Shown piece by piece: positions 1 through 12,123 of a stretch of 64,000 bases of DNA (the stretch's first letter is position 1; the number at the start of each line of letters is the position of its first letter). Location: positions 27,426-91,425 of the forward strand of contig JABVXV010000256.1 of NCBI GenBank assembly GCA_013365325.1, in the 5' to 3' direction. Under the pieces are notes generated by a model. The model was not told the origin of the DNA, did no database searches, and saw only the letters and a program-made list of their open reading frames with translations. This stretch comes from Dipetalonema caudispina (lineage: Eukaryota; Nematoda; Chromadorea; Rhabditida; Onchocercidae). The position numbers were made by a program, and so were the translations under genes.

Positions 1-391
1 AAGTATTGATATAGGAACTGCCATTATCCTGGCATTTATAGCCTTAACTACGAGGATAGCAATCGCGTAGAGAAGGACGTAAGTGTTACGATTCCCACAG
101 AGAAGGTTATACTTCTCGTGACAGATTAGGCAACGTAAAGCAATCTCAAACTTTGTACGTGAATCGGTAGGATAGAATCAATAACTGGCAGTAATCGTAT
201 TTTTTTTTCTTTTTTTTTTTGATATTAAATACAGAAAAGAAGAACCATTTGTGGGTACGTTTGACTTTAAAAGTTCCATTTTGCAGTTTTATGCAAATCG
301 CATGATTGGATTCTTTCACCTTTTAATTTAAAACAAATTTCAGATGAAAAATTCAAAAATAAAATCACCAAAGATTATTATGGGAAAGTAA
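1..391 (+). CDS. Possible 3' end of a gene entering from the left edge (partial)
   Basis: Frame 1 from base 10 reads a cysteine- and tyrosine-rich stretch (YRNCHYPGIYSLNYEDSNRV) that ends at GAC followed by a strong donor GTAAGT at 79. An acceptor TTTCAG ends at 343. Joining 78 to 344 keeps phase 0 and gives a 15-residue lysine-rich tail (MKNSKIKSPKIIMGK) with TAA at 389-391. An in-frame TGA at 7-9 means the exon must start after it, possibly at the AG at 13-14. I do not recognise the protein. The splice signals and phase fit are the only support, so this could be chance; most of the gene would lie outside the window. Confidence 0.3.
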
Positions 392-2333
392 ACATGCTTC
401 GTGTATTCGGTTCAATCGGATCTTGGATGAAAAGAACATGTTCTATTCTTCAATTATTTAATTCGAAGATATCATCGCAAGCAAACTTTTTTCCTTTCAT
501 TAATCTATTACTGAAGATTATGGTAAAAGACAGAAGTCCATGAGCCTGACGTTAGAGATTCAGACTGGAACTACAAGGAAGTAAGAGTTTGTAGGAATAG
601 TTTTTTTCTTTTGAGATGATATTTCAGTTAGCTGAATTGGAGATAAGAAGAAAGTTGAAGGTCAATAGTAATGTGCTGTATACAATACTTTGCCTTGTAG
701 CTAGCCATGTGGATTTCTCAGGAACAATTTCCATGGCAAACCGTCCTTCGAATAATGTAGATACCAAAGAACCTTCCCGAGAATCTTGTTCGAACGTTAG
801 GTAAATCGGAAGATAATACTGCTAAAAGACTTGAGGAAGCAAAGTACTCATTAGCATGATCGAGTATTTCATTAATTTATTTCAGTCATGTTAGTGTTCC
901 CAGTAGTTCGAGTATTTGAAATATTTCTGAAAAAACTGACACCATGGAGGAAAAAGTGGACTTCATTCATTGAAATCAAGATGCAAATCGTACGGGAACT
1001 TTCACTGAGACTATTAAGAATATGGGAATTGCGGAAACAACTTTACCCTCTTGCGAAACTGATAAAAGTTACTATTCTACAAATTTAATTCATAATTTAA
1101 AACGAAAAATTCTTCAGTCAGTATCAGTTTGAAATTGGAAAAGGTAAGAAGACGATGAATAGTTATCTTAACACTTATCATTTTTCCACTCTTTTTTTTC
1201 ACTTCCACATCTACAGATTTGTTTGTTTGTTTATAACATTCTCATAAATTTTATGAATGTAAAAATTATTGCCATTCAAGTGTCAATCATTTGAGGTACT
1301 AATTCTGTCAAATATAATCTTACCACCAGCAATATTGTTAAATGGTAATTTTTGTTTTTTATTCTGTCATAACCATTTTCCCTTTTTTTCCATCAATAAC
1401 ATTAGGATCGTATGATGAGTTATAAGATCGCAAATAAAAAAAGCCAAATCATTGTAAATGTTGATCAGATATCAATATAGCTTATCACAGTTTTAATTTA
1501 TTCTTTCTTGCTGTCCTGTTCATTCTTTTTTGTCAGCCCACCGATCTCTCCCTTCCTTCCCGAGACAAATTTCCTCCTCCTTTAGATTTATTCATATCCA
1601 TAAACGGTCTACATGTATCGTTCGCTACTTTGTTTTATTATTGTTTGGTATTGATAATGATGAATTGAAAGATTGCTACTTCAACAGCTTACTTGTAATA
1701 GTTAATTTATTTCTTAACGACCTTTTCCGGTTGCTTTTTTTTTTTCATAAAATTTATCCTTTTCACCCTTTCTTTTTTCCCTCCTTCTCTTTTCTTCCTG
1801 ACATCCGTTCATGCTTTTCTACTCATAATAATTCATCATCATCGAAAGAGAGAGATAGAAAAGAGGGAATGATTCCAGCGTAATTTGCTTTGCTTTTAAG
1901 TTTCCATTAAAGTTGCCATATTTACTTTTTATTATTAGCTTTAGATAGAATTTGTAAATGAAATATTTCACTTTTAATATTTTTCATACATTTACAAACT
2001 GTTTAAAATGGAAAAGTGTCGTATTGTTAAACATTTTTTTTTTTTTTTTGTTTTATTTTTTTCATTCATTAAATGATGATGCAGTTATTGATAGTACGAT
2101 TTTCAATGGTAACAAAGGGCATGCAATTTGTGTCAAGATGAGAAATTTTCCATTATATATTTTCCGATATAACGAAGATAGTTAGATCAGTGAGAATTTA
2201 TATCCATAATGAAATTTATCTTCCGTTTTATTCTTGCTAGACTATATGCATCATACGAATACGCACTTTTTTGCTTCTTCTCGGTTGTTTTTTGCTAAAT
2301 ATTAACAAATATTTTGTTTTTCAAATTTCAGTA
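392..2333. other. Intergenic, AT-rich; coding-like scraps but no gene model
   Basis: Short open stretches occur at 616-804 and in broken frames between 780 and 1130. For example, a Ser/Thr-rich reading around 890-1110 is interrupted by TGA codons. They could not be joined into a phase-consistent gene and may be decayed coding sequence or chance. Homopolymer T runs and a pyrimidine-rich stretch (about 1740-1800) follow. The last 20 bases before 2332 (TTTTTCAAATTTCAG) form a trans-splice-type acceptor for the next gene. Confidence 0.4.
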
Positions 2334-4640
2334 ATGAAAGTTGGAGCGATACACGTAGTAGTGTGCATGTTAACAGCGCCAGTTATCGTATGCCAACAAC
2401 GACATAAGGATAAAGATGATGCATACGTTGATTTGATCCCACTTAATTTGATACCAGAAGGTTGTAGTTTGGATTCCTACTATGGTTATGGCATTGTAGA
2501 TGGAAGCCTGGAAAAATGTGATAAATATTCAGAAGCTAAAGCTGGAGGTGAAGAGTTCAGTTCCGAATATGAAGAAATTAAATGTCGTACGTTAAGAAGT
2601 GAGTTTTTTCTCAATATCAATGTAGAATTTAGACGGAATCTATATTACAACTAAGTAATAAAACAGATTAATTCAAAATGCTGGTATACTTAGAGTATAT
2701 TTTTAATGTATTTCATCGGCTTCCATATAATATTACGAAATGATTCATATCGGGAATTTTAAACTTCTAAAAATACGTTAAATATGCAATGACAACATTT
2801 CATATTTAGTGCACGGAAGAATGAAAAATAACAAATGCGAATGCAAGCCTGGATGGAAGGGATCAATTTGTAACGAATACTATGGATGTCCCACTGGCTT
2901 CTCCTTGTACAACAGTGTGTAAGTTTTATTTTCTCTCCAGGTTGCTAATTTTTACAACTATAAATCATCTCATCCTTAGTTATGGGATAACTGAAATAAA
3001 TTTCTGAATCAAATAAAGAATTGTCAGCTAATTAAAACTTCGAGGTGGTGTCGTAAGTTTTTGGATGATTTCTTTTTCTCGTACTTAGCTGCAGGAATTT
3101 TTCGATTTCCTGGATTGGAAGAGTAGGTTGCTGATAATTTAATTTACAAGAGTTCCAAAAAAGTAAGTTAAATTTAGTTCTTCCTTGATGTTGAAATGCT
3201 TTCAACACATTTTTTAATAATATCCTTTCTACTCTCATCCCTAGATCTACCTTATTCTAATAATTCCAAAAAAACAACTAACAATTTGTGAAGTAACTGA
3301 AAAGATATCACCTTGACAGTGATGTGAAATTTGTTGACGTTAACATTCAACTTGACAATTCCTACTATTGTCAAATTCAGGATGGAAAACTAAAGAAACT
3401 TTCAAAGAAGAAACTGGAAGAATTTTTCAGATGTACACCGAATTCATGTCAACATAATGGAACGATTGCTATTGGCTCCAAACAGATTGAATGCATTTGT
3501 CGAGCCCCATGGGATGGCCGAAACTGCGAACGACTTGCGTGTTGGCGCATGGCCCCGAAAGGTAATACTGAATATTTCCTATGACATTTTCCCGAATTAT
3601 TTAGCATTTAACTCACCTTATTAGCTATTTATCAGGTACAAAGTTTTATTTCCCAATGAAGGCTTATGTTAGGTAAAAAGAAAGAGGCAGAAAGAGGGAG
3701 ACGGAAAAAATGACGTCAATAAGTTAATGTTCTTTTCGATTCTTTATTTATGGTTATTGCCTCCCAATCATGTCTTAATTAACGATGAAGCTATTATTCA
3801 TTTTAAACGTTTTGAAGAGCATGAAAGGAGATGGCGCAATGCAGGTGATAAATGTCGTTGTGCCGACGAATATGAAGGCGATAATTGTGATAAAGTCATC
3901 AAATGTAGAAATGATGGTGAAATTGTCGATGGAAGGTTCTCGTTATTTACAGCTTTTTTCGTTTTTTTTTAAAATTATTTGACAATATTCAAATGCACTA
4001 TCGATTGCATCCCTTTAGACCATTTCAAGGCATTCTGGACCGGATTCCTCATATATTCATTACAATTGAGAAGCGAATGCAATACATTTCACTTGCAGTC
4101 CATCCTTTTATTACTTTTGTTTATATGTCATTTTAACATCTCATACGAAATTTGTACCGCATGCAAATACCCTTTTTAGGACGAGAGTTTTGACACTGGA
4201 AAAATGTTTAATTGGGATGCATGGTATGCCAAATTTAACTATTGAAAATTGATTTTAGTTTTTAATTTACCAATGATTCACCTCATATCCACCTTAAATA
4301 TAATGAGATACTGAAGAAATGTCCATAAGACTTCAGAAATCCTCCAGGTGTTTTTTCTTTTTCAAATATTTTTATTGAGTAAATAATAAACGGGACGGAA
4401 TTAATAATTTTTACTTGCAGATGCAGTTGTAAGGAATCATTTTATGGAGAAATTTGCGAGAAGAAATGTCCTGCCAATCAGACGTAAGTGATTAACATAA
4501 TTGACATTCATACGGTTTACTAGTACAAAGAAAACTTATGAAATTGATTCAACATTTTCAGATGTGGTGCGATAGTTACTTGGCTCTCATCGGCTGTCAC
4601 ATCCTTAGCATTCCTATGTTTTTGCTTGATTCGATTGTAA
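2334..4640 (+). CDS. Secreted or membrane-anchored EGF-like repeat protein
   Basis: Six exons give about 300 residues: 2334-2598, 2810-2918, 3320-3561, 3791-3935, 4421-4483 and 4562-4640; all joins keep phase. The ATG sits 2 bases behind TTTCAG, typical of spliced-leader addition. Residues 1-20 are a signal peptide (MKVGAIHVVVCMLTAPVIVC). Several EGF-like C-terminal halves follow: CECKPGWKGSICNEYYGC, CICRAPWDGRNCERLAC, CRCADEYEGDNC and CSCKESFYGEICEKKC. They show the EGF C-x-C-x-aromatic-x-G-x-x-C signature. The C-terminus is a hydrophobic segment (WLSSAVTSLAFLCFCLIRL) directly before the stop. This suggests a GPI-attachment signal or a tail anchor, so the protein is probably at the cell surface. 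The acceptor of exon 4 is uncertain: the AAG at 3790 has a weak tract, while GCAG at 3844 also keeps phase and gives a protein 18 residues shorter. Specific function unknown. Confidence 0.75.
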
Positions 4641-7571
4641 AATAACTTTTTTAATAGTTCAATTAATAGAGAAACGAAAAAAAAAAACATCTCAATCCCA
4701 TAAAAATTCATAAACACGTATGAAAAATTCGTTGAATTTCAGAAACGTTCAATAGTTTAGAATAAAAATATAATTGAAATTTTGGATGAAGTCATATGTT
4801 TTAGAAGTATTTTGCTTTCTTCAAATAAATTTCTTTTTTTCTTTTCTCTCTTATGTCAGTTTATTTCATTTCCAGTAATAATCCATCGATGTTGTAATGC
4901 TTTAAATCTCATTCTTGAATGGGTCCGATTATCCTGAAAGTTGTGTCATATGTTATTGGTTATTAAGGATGTTGTTGAATTTGTCATTAATCGTCATAAT
5001 TGTCTATTATTTGTACTGGTATTCAAGCATCTTCTTTATTGTAATATTTCTCTCCTTCCCTTTTATTCCCGGGAACAAAAAAAGGAATTTCAGCAAATAA
5101 TTAGTAGTGTCCTTTTTTTATCACATCATTTGATGTGAAAAGAGTTCTGTTTACTATTTGTCTTCTTCTCTTCCTTTTTTTTTTCACAAAATTATGCCAT
5201 TGGACTTGCTAGGCACTTTTATTTGTTAATTAACAAATATCTGAAAAGAGGAGAGGATCATTTCAGCATAGTTTTGATGTAGCCTTCATGTTAACCTTTC
5301 TTTATTACATCCAAAGAAGAAAAATTTAAAGGAAAATTAGTCTCTATATGTATTATTTCAACATTTGTTCAATTTAAGTAATGCATGATTCATTACTTTT
5401 AATTTAATACCTTCTAGGAAATTTTGACAATTTTCCCAATTATTTTGATGAGAGAGAAAGAGGAAAGAGGAAGAGGAATTGGAAAAGTAAAATGTTAACT
5501 GTGTTCAAATTTTTGATCAATTTTAAAGGGAACGAAAGTGATAATAGGTAAATAGTTTCTTGTAACTACCTATACTAGCCCCTTGTAAAATATTTATTCC
5601 TTTATATGCGTGTTTGAATTTGCGGGTAAATGAGTGTTCAGTATTATACCTCATCAAGTTACCGTGTGAAATGATGTAAAACTGGTATGGGTTATCAGTA
5701 AGTTTGATTCATACACCTATATGGAAGGTTAAAATTCGGAGATAGTAGTGTGAATTAAGATAAATTCCAATTAAATCGCCAAATGTTATTTGTCAAAATG
5801 CACTGCCACAAGTTTATGCATCCTACAACCTTTCATATGACATATTTGTTTACCGTTGCTTTGCTTCCTTAGATTTTCTTCGCTCTATTAGAATTAGCGC
5901 TTTTGTAAATGTATCGGATTTAAATCCATGCAACATGATTTTAGTGTTTTTTGTTTATTTTCTTCCTAAGGTTGATCTCAATTTGATAAATATCTTTAAA
6001 AAGATTACAATTTACACTTTGAATATTACACTTTAATATTCACCTTTCATGTATATGAGTATATAATATATAAAATGGTTTTATACAGTCTACAGTCAGA
6101 TGTCGTATTAGAATCGGTAGACCCATCCGGTATATTCTTTTTGTTACATTATGTGAGATCCAAGAATCGATGAAGTATTTTCATCATATATTCTTAGTAT
6201 CTTGTCATGGTTGCCCATTGAAACTGTTTGGAAAAACATGTTTATTACAATTACATTAAAGTAGTTGTTGGTCCAGTTCTTGGCATTTTGGCTAAAATGG
6301 TAATGGCGTTGTAGTTGTTCTTTCCATCTTTGCCTTTGTTTTACTACCCGAAGTTGATGAATTCCTTTTTGTAATGATTTTTCCACCGATTCAAAAACCA
6401 TTTTGCTGAACAGTCAAAATAAGCAAGAAGCATACTTTAATTTCCTACTGCAAGTGATGCTCAGTAAAATAGTTTAGCACGCAAACTACTGCATAATTTA
6501 TATTCAATTGGTGTTCTACAATTCTGCAAGTTCTTATTTATTGAGGGGATGAAATTTGGAATGATACTTTTCAAATGATGAAGAAGAGTTGAAAATAACT
6601 TTCGGAACTGTAATGTTTACAATAAATATGCAATATATATATAAATATAGATAGATAAATAAATATAAATACGTACAACAAATAGAAGTGAACACTTCAA
6701 ATTTTGTCCGTTGAGGGTCAATTCATTGTCATTATATTACCGCTTCTGCTCTTCCATGATGTTCCTTAATATGAAGTTTGAAATTCAAAGAAATCTAAAT
6801 TTTATTTCAATTAAATTTTGCCTCGTTTAATAATAATCGCTATTTTTTTTTCAATTTTCTCTAGTTATGCTTGCATACTTTTGAATTTTTTATCCTTTTT
6901 TCCCCATATATCTTTCAAAAACATATCAAATTTTTCCAAAAAAAGTGCGAAATTTGTAAATAAAACGTGAAAATTTCAAAGGTGATGATGTTGATCAGTA
7001 AACAGCTCTTTTTTTTCGCCGACCCGAATGCGTTAATCGGTTTAACTAGTTCTCCCATCGGACAATGATTAGTGAAATGTAGTCAGAGATCCTTCGTGAC
7101 AGTGTTGAATATATAAAGAAGAGAGCCTCGTTGACCTCTTCTCCGTTGAACTCCGTCCCCTATACGAGGACATGAATAGCTCAAGTAAAACTCAAGTGAT
7201 GTATTATTCTAGTCTCATAAATCCTGAATTCTACTCGTCCTATAATTCTGAATTTTACACATCCGGAAATGCTGAAGATGGAATGGATGGGGACAAGATA
7301 GGAAGATAACAAATGATGAAGGTGAAAAGTGGGAGGAGAGTTACATTCGAGTACTAAATTCAACTAAACTGGACGGACAAATATTTAAATGCTTGCGATT
7401 AAATGGAATATGGAAAGATTAAGCATTCCATAGGTGGGCGGATGACAGATAAGGGTGTAGATAGAAGGGGAGGGGATGAAATTAATGGATATCCGATAGG
7501 GGTAGTGGATAGGATAGAGCGAATAATGATTCAATTCCTGAAGTGAACTAAACTGATATTGTTCATGTGAA
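4641..7571. other. Intergenic region, no gene seen
   Basis: AT-rich sequence with T- and A-runs. Only short open frames occur, and none has splice context or protein-like composition. AATAAA-type polyadenylation motifs near 4760 and 4823 could serve the EGF-like gene. A TATATAAAG motif near 7110 followed by a less AT-rich stretch (7125-7165) resembles a core promoter for the MAM-like gene, whose first coding exon starts at 7572. This assignment is inference only. Confidence 0.4.
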
Positions 7572-10500
7572 ATGATGATGTTTCACCAGCCGCTGACCAC
7601 TTGCTTTTTCTTCTATTGCTTTTATTTCTCCTTGCGTCTGTGTGAGTTGGAATTTCCTTCTCTTTTTGATATATTTAAAATTTAAATGATCGTAAGAAAA
7701 TGAGAATTCAATTAACCTAAAATTTTAATGATTTAAGGGAAAATAATAATTTGATTATAGTAAATTTACTTATAATCACAATGAAATTGATAGTGATAGT
7801 GGCGGGTGGTAGCAACTGCAACAGTGATAACAACGGTTACAGCGATCATAATCACGATAATGATAATGATTACATTGAAATTATCACATAGTAATAATAT
7901 AATGAATATAAGAATACAGATACCTTGCACATTTTTATTTTATTTTCTTATGGCATTTCATGCTTTCATTTCTAATTTTACAACTTTAAAAACAAAATTT
8001 TGTTATTAACTATCAAAATAACATTTAACTATTAAATTACTGAAATTTTTAAACAGTAGAACCAATTTTGGAAATGGAATGAGATGGGAAATTTTCTGAA
8101 TTCTGAAGTACTCAATAAATCAATGATAATAACGATTGCATCAGTGATTCTTAGAAGTATCCAGGATTAAGTTTTCCATTTTCTTCTACGTCGTAAAAAA
8201 TTTACGGAGATTCTATTTTTCCTTCGGTTTGCTTCTGTATTTCATCACTAAACCTCAGATTCCAGATAGAAACACAAAATTTTACGTATTGGGTTGAAAA
8301 TCTTTTCGCTATTTCTTTCCATTCTTGTTCCTCCAGCTTATCATCCAGAAATTGATAATCTATCGTTATCAGCAAGTTATAAAAAGTCAAATTAGATGTA
8401 TAATTACCGCTGTAGTATGTTTCCTAATTTTTTATGACAAAATATTCTTAACGATTTCTCTTTTCTAATTTATAATATTTGCTAGAAAAAATTTATGAAA
8501 TACTTTCCATCAAGAATTTCCTTGAAAAATTTCGTTTTTACTGAAAATATCAAAGTTTTTTATTACAAAAATAAGATAATTCGTTTAATGAAAAAAAAAA
8601 AAAAAAAATGGTCATATTATTTAGGTAATGGATGCTTCCCACCAGTCTACTATGAAACTTATTCACATTATCCGATGGCTCTATCAGGTATTCATGCTAT
8701 GATAATTCATACGATAATTTGTGGACCATTAAATACTACAGATACTTTTATCATTAAGTCACTTAGTGTTTGTGCTATGCAAATTCGTAGAATCAACTAA
8801 AACATCCGTTTTTAAACACTTTGTTGCCCGTGATTCTTTCATTTCAATTGTTGCCGGAAAAAAATTTGTCGCAAGGATGTTATCTGTTTTTCCGGAAATT
8901 TGAAATTTAAGCGGGTCGTGCACGATCATATGCTGATGCTACGGATTTCAATGCTGTAGAAGATGAGCACCCATCACTACTTGCTGCACCATCAAATGTA
9001 CAAGAAAATGTGGACATCGTACAGGAGGCTTCTGATTTGAATTGCCATGGATTTGATAATAATTGTCGATGGTCGAATACAGATGAAGACGAACTGGACT
9101 GGAAAGTATTGCTGTCCACACCGGAGGCTGAATCATGGATCAGTATGCTTCAAACAACTCATCTTCCAGGTTAGACAATGGTGTTTTTCCAATTTCTTGT
9201 TATAGTCCTATACTTTGCATATCTTATTAATCAGTATAATCTTGATGATTTTGTGATGCTGCATGTTGAACAGGTTAATGTATTGGTCTCGTAAAAGCTA
9301 CAAATACCAACTCCATTTCCATATCATTTCATTTAATTTGTCTGCTAACTAAACTTCTACCGAATTAAACTTCTAGAGAAGTATAATGCTTACTCCATTG
9401 TTAATTGCTGGTAAAAGTAATCATTACTCTCTACTACAAGCAATATAATAGCAATTTTTAGATGCATCAGCAGCGGTGCTTTTATCCAATGGTCGCAATG
9501 CATGGGATGGTGGACAACTTGTTTCCGATTTATTGCCGTGTATTATATCACCATTGCAACTCACCGCTACAGTTTGGCGATCCTCTTCAGATGGACCATT
9601 TCAACAACAACCAAATTTGCAGATTTGTAGCCGTAATGCGTATGCCGATCAACCCTATTCAAATTGCAACCTGTTTCCCATACAAAATGGCATACCGGTT
9701 ACTGTGAACATACCCGAACCACGTGATCCTACTTCACCTGCCCAGGTTTCGTTTAAATTTTATAATGAATCAAAAAGCCAATAAACTCAGCATACATATA
9801 ATTCAAAATAAGAATGTGTCATGGAATTTTTTGGGTTACATTTTAGTGCTTAGAAATAGACTAACCGCTTAATTCCAAATAAGCAAGAAGCACACTAACG
9901 AAAAGAAAGAAAAATTTTACAACTAAAATTCCTAACAAAATTGTAGCATTAAATTTTAATTACATCAGAATTCTACTTTGTTATTTGAGGAACAATAATT
10001 ATTGCATGGATACATTCCCTAAAAAATACCTGAAAACGCAAAGTCCATTATTTAGAACTGTGGTTGCTTGGTGATGATTTAATTTCTAGACAATACGGCT
10101 ACTGATAAAAAGTTTTGCAACTGTAGTATTAGAAATAAGTTGAAATTTTTATAAAATTGTTGTATTTCAGATTGTTTTGTTGGGTGATAATTTTGTTGGA
10201 AAACATGGTGGTGCTATATTTGTACAGGATATTATTATTGACGGTGATCTGGTACCAGACTGCACTATAACAACACCATTCAAGAAAACACGGCAACAAC
10301 AAGCCAGACGCCTGATTCCTTCATATAACTTTCAAGATTCCACCAGCAACCTTGTCGAAGTTCAAGAATTAGATCCCACGCAAAAAAAATCCTATCTACG
10401 CCAACCGTCTACATTGCAATTTGCATCGCCTTTATTAGCGGATTCTTTAATGGTTGAATGTATGAAACTGTCCTGCAATCCTGCTGGTAAGGCGTTGTGC

Positions 10501-12123
10501 TTTGCTGCGACAATTGTTTCCATATTTTCTCATCAAAAAAAAATAAAATACAAATTTCGACCATTACGTTCTTATTGATCAGAACTTAGAAAGCTTGTCT
10601 AATAACACCAAAATTTCTCCATAAGCAGAATCGTACATGTTTGCATGTATCAAGTTGAAATATTCTGTACATAATGTACATCACGATTTGCATTAGCTGT
10701 TACTCACAAATACCTCGCTCATTACACTTAATTAAACGTAATAAAATAATCTCCTAAATTGGCGTATTTTTGGCCTCTTATACATAGTAACTTCTGTTGC
10801 AACGGGAACACACAAAAATGTTTACAGTAACTTTTCGTAAGATTGTCTTTCTGGTAATCTTGATCATGTACACCTAACAATCACTTTGTTAAGCTTCAAG
10901 CATTATGATTCTGCAGATATAATAAATCTGCAGAGAAAGACTGTGGATGGAGAAAAGGTATTGCTGGATGGATGGTATCGACAGGAACTGATGGCTTTTC
11001 AAATCCGTTGACCGGCATTATGGTACCACCTGTTGGGACGAAAGCATTCCTGGTAGCATCCTACAACGGTGATTCCAAAAATTCTATCCGCCAGATTATT
11101 AGCCCCCAGATAAGTATTTCAACTTCGACACGACCTGTACACTTCTGCTTCTATGAATATTTCGCACTTGAAGGAGCACGCTTCACAATGTGTATTAATG
11201 AATTTAACAAAGGATGCTTTTATTCTAAAACCAATATCCCCAAAGATGACCATTTACAGGTAATCACTAAATATTAATCAATTTTGCTTCTTCACCACTT
11301 ATTTACTTAAAAATGATTATGAGTGTTAATAAATTAATCCATCCTGTTCTGAGATCGGAAATATGTTGCAGTTAGAGTCTAACTATACGGCAGACAGGAT
11401 GTATATCAGTTCCGGAAAAGACTATGATTTTAATACTCAAATACTACGAAAAACTATTTGTTTACCAAAATTTTGATGAACAGATTTTGCATCCATTGAA
11501 ACTGGAATTTGCTTATACATATAGTCCACAATTGTCCCCATTTCAAGTACTAAAGTTATGTATATTATGCGGAAGGCTGTTAGGTGCTTATGGTATTAAG
11601 TTTAACCGGCGTCGGATCATATTACGGCCATTTAATCAATATTAAAAATGAAATTTTATGCTTGGATAAGTAACTTGAATAAACCTTTATTACTGCTTCT
11701 CGGGGCTTTTTTTTTTTTTCATCGAAATATTGATTTGTGACATTTTTGAAGTATTTATGTTTATCTTTATAACATGAATCAAGTTGAACTGAAAAGGATT
11801 TGAGAATTTCGTCATTTTTATTTCCAAATACAAATTCCTAAAATGAACCTGTTTAGGAAAGCAGGCGATGGAATTTCCAATGCATCGAACTACCAGTTGG
11901 AACATACAAGGTTGATTCAATAATTTTATAGCACTCATCACACTCAGAAAAACTTTTCCAACGTTAAGTTGTTAAATTAAACCTTGAAATTTAAAAAAAA
12001 AAAGATGAATATTTTGTGCAGATATATGTCTCGGCAGAAAACAGTGGGACAAATCAAGGCGATATTGGTTTCGTTCCATTACGATTGAGTCGAGATCTGG
12101 AAGGAAATGATCCCATCTGCTGA
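7572..12123 (+). CDS. Secreted MAM-like domain protein
   Basis: Seven phase-consistent exons give 472 residues: 7572-7641, 8625-8687, 8912-9169, 9462-9745, 10171-10486, 10934-11259 and 12022-12123. Exon 1 encodes a hydrophobic leader (FHQPLTTCFFFYCFYFSLRL) and splits a Cys codon across a 983-base intron. The mature part has a MAM-like opening near residues 85-108 (LNCHGFDNNCRWSNTDEDEL, then DW). Near the end comes CGWRKGIAGWM, then VHFCFYEYFALEGARFTMCI, then LQIYVSAENSGTNQGDIGFV. This matches the MAM order of CxW, aromatic strand, glycine-rich turn and GDI near the end. MAM domains are extracellular adhesion modules of receptors and astacin or meprin-type proteins. No transmembrane segment is visible after the leader, so secretion is likely. 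ATG could be 7572, 7575 or 7578. Intron 6 is unusually long (762 bases) and contains an open frame (see findings). The MAM assignment is by eye. Confidence 0.7.
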
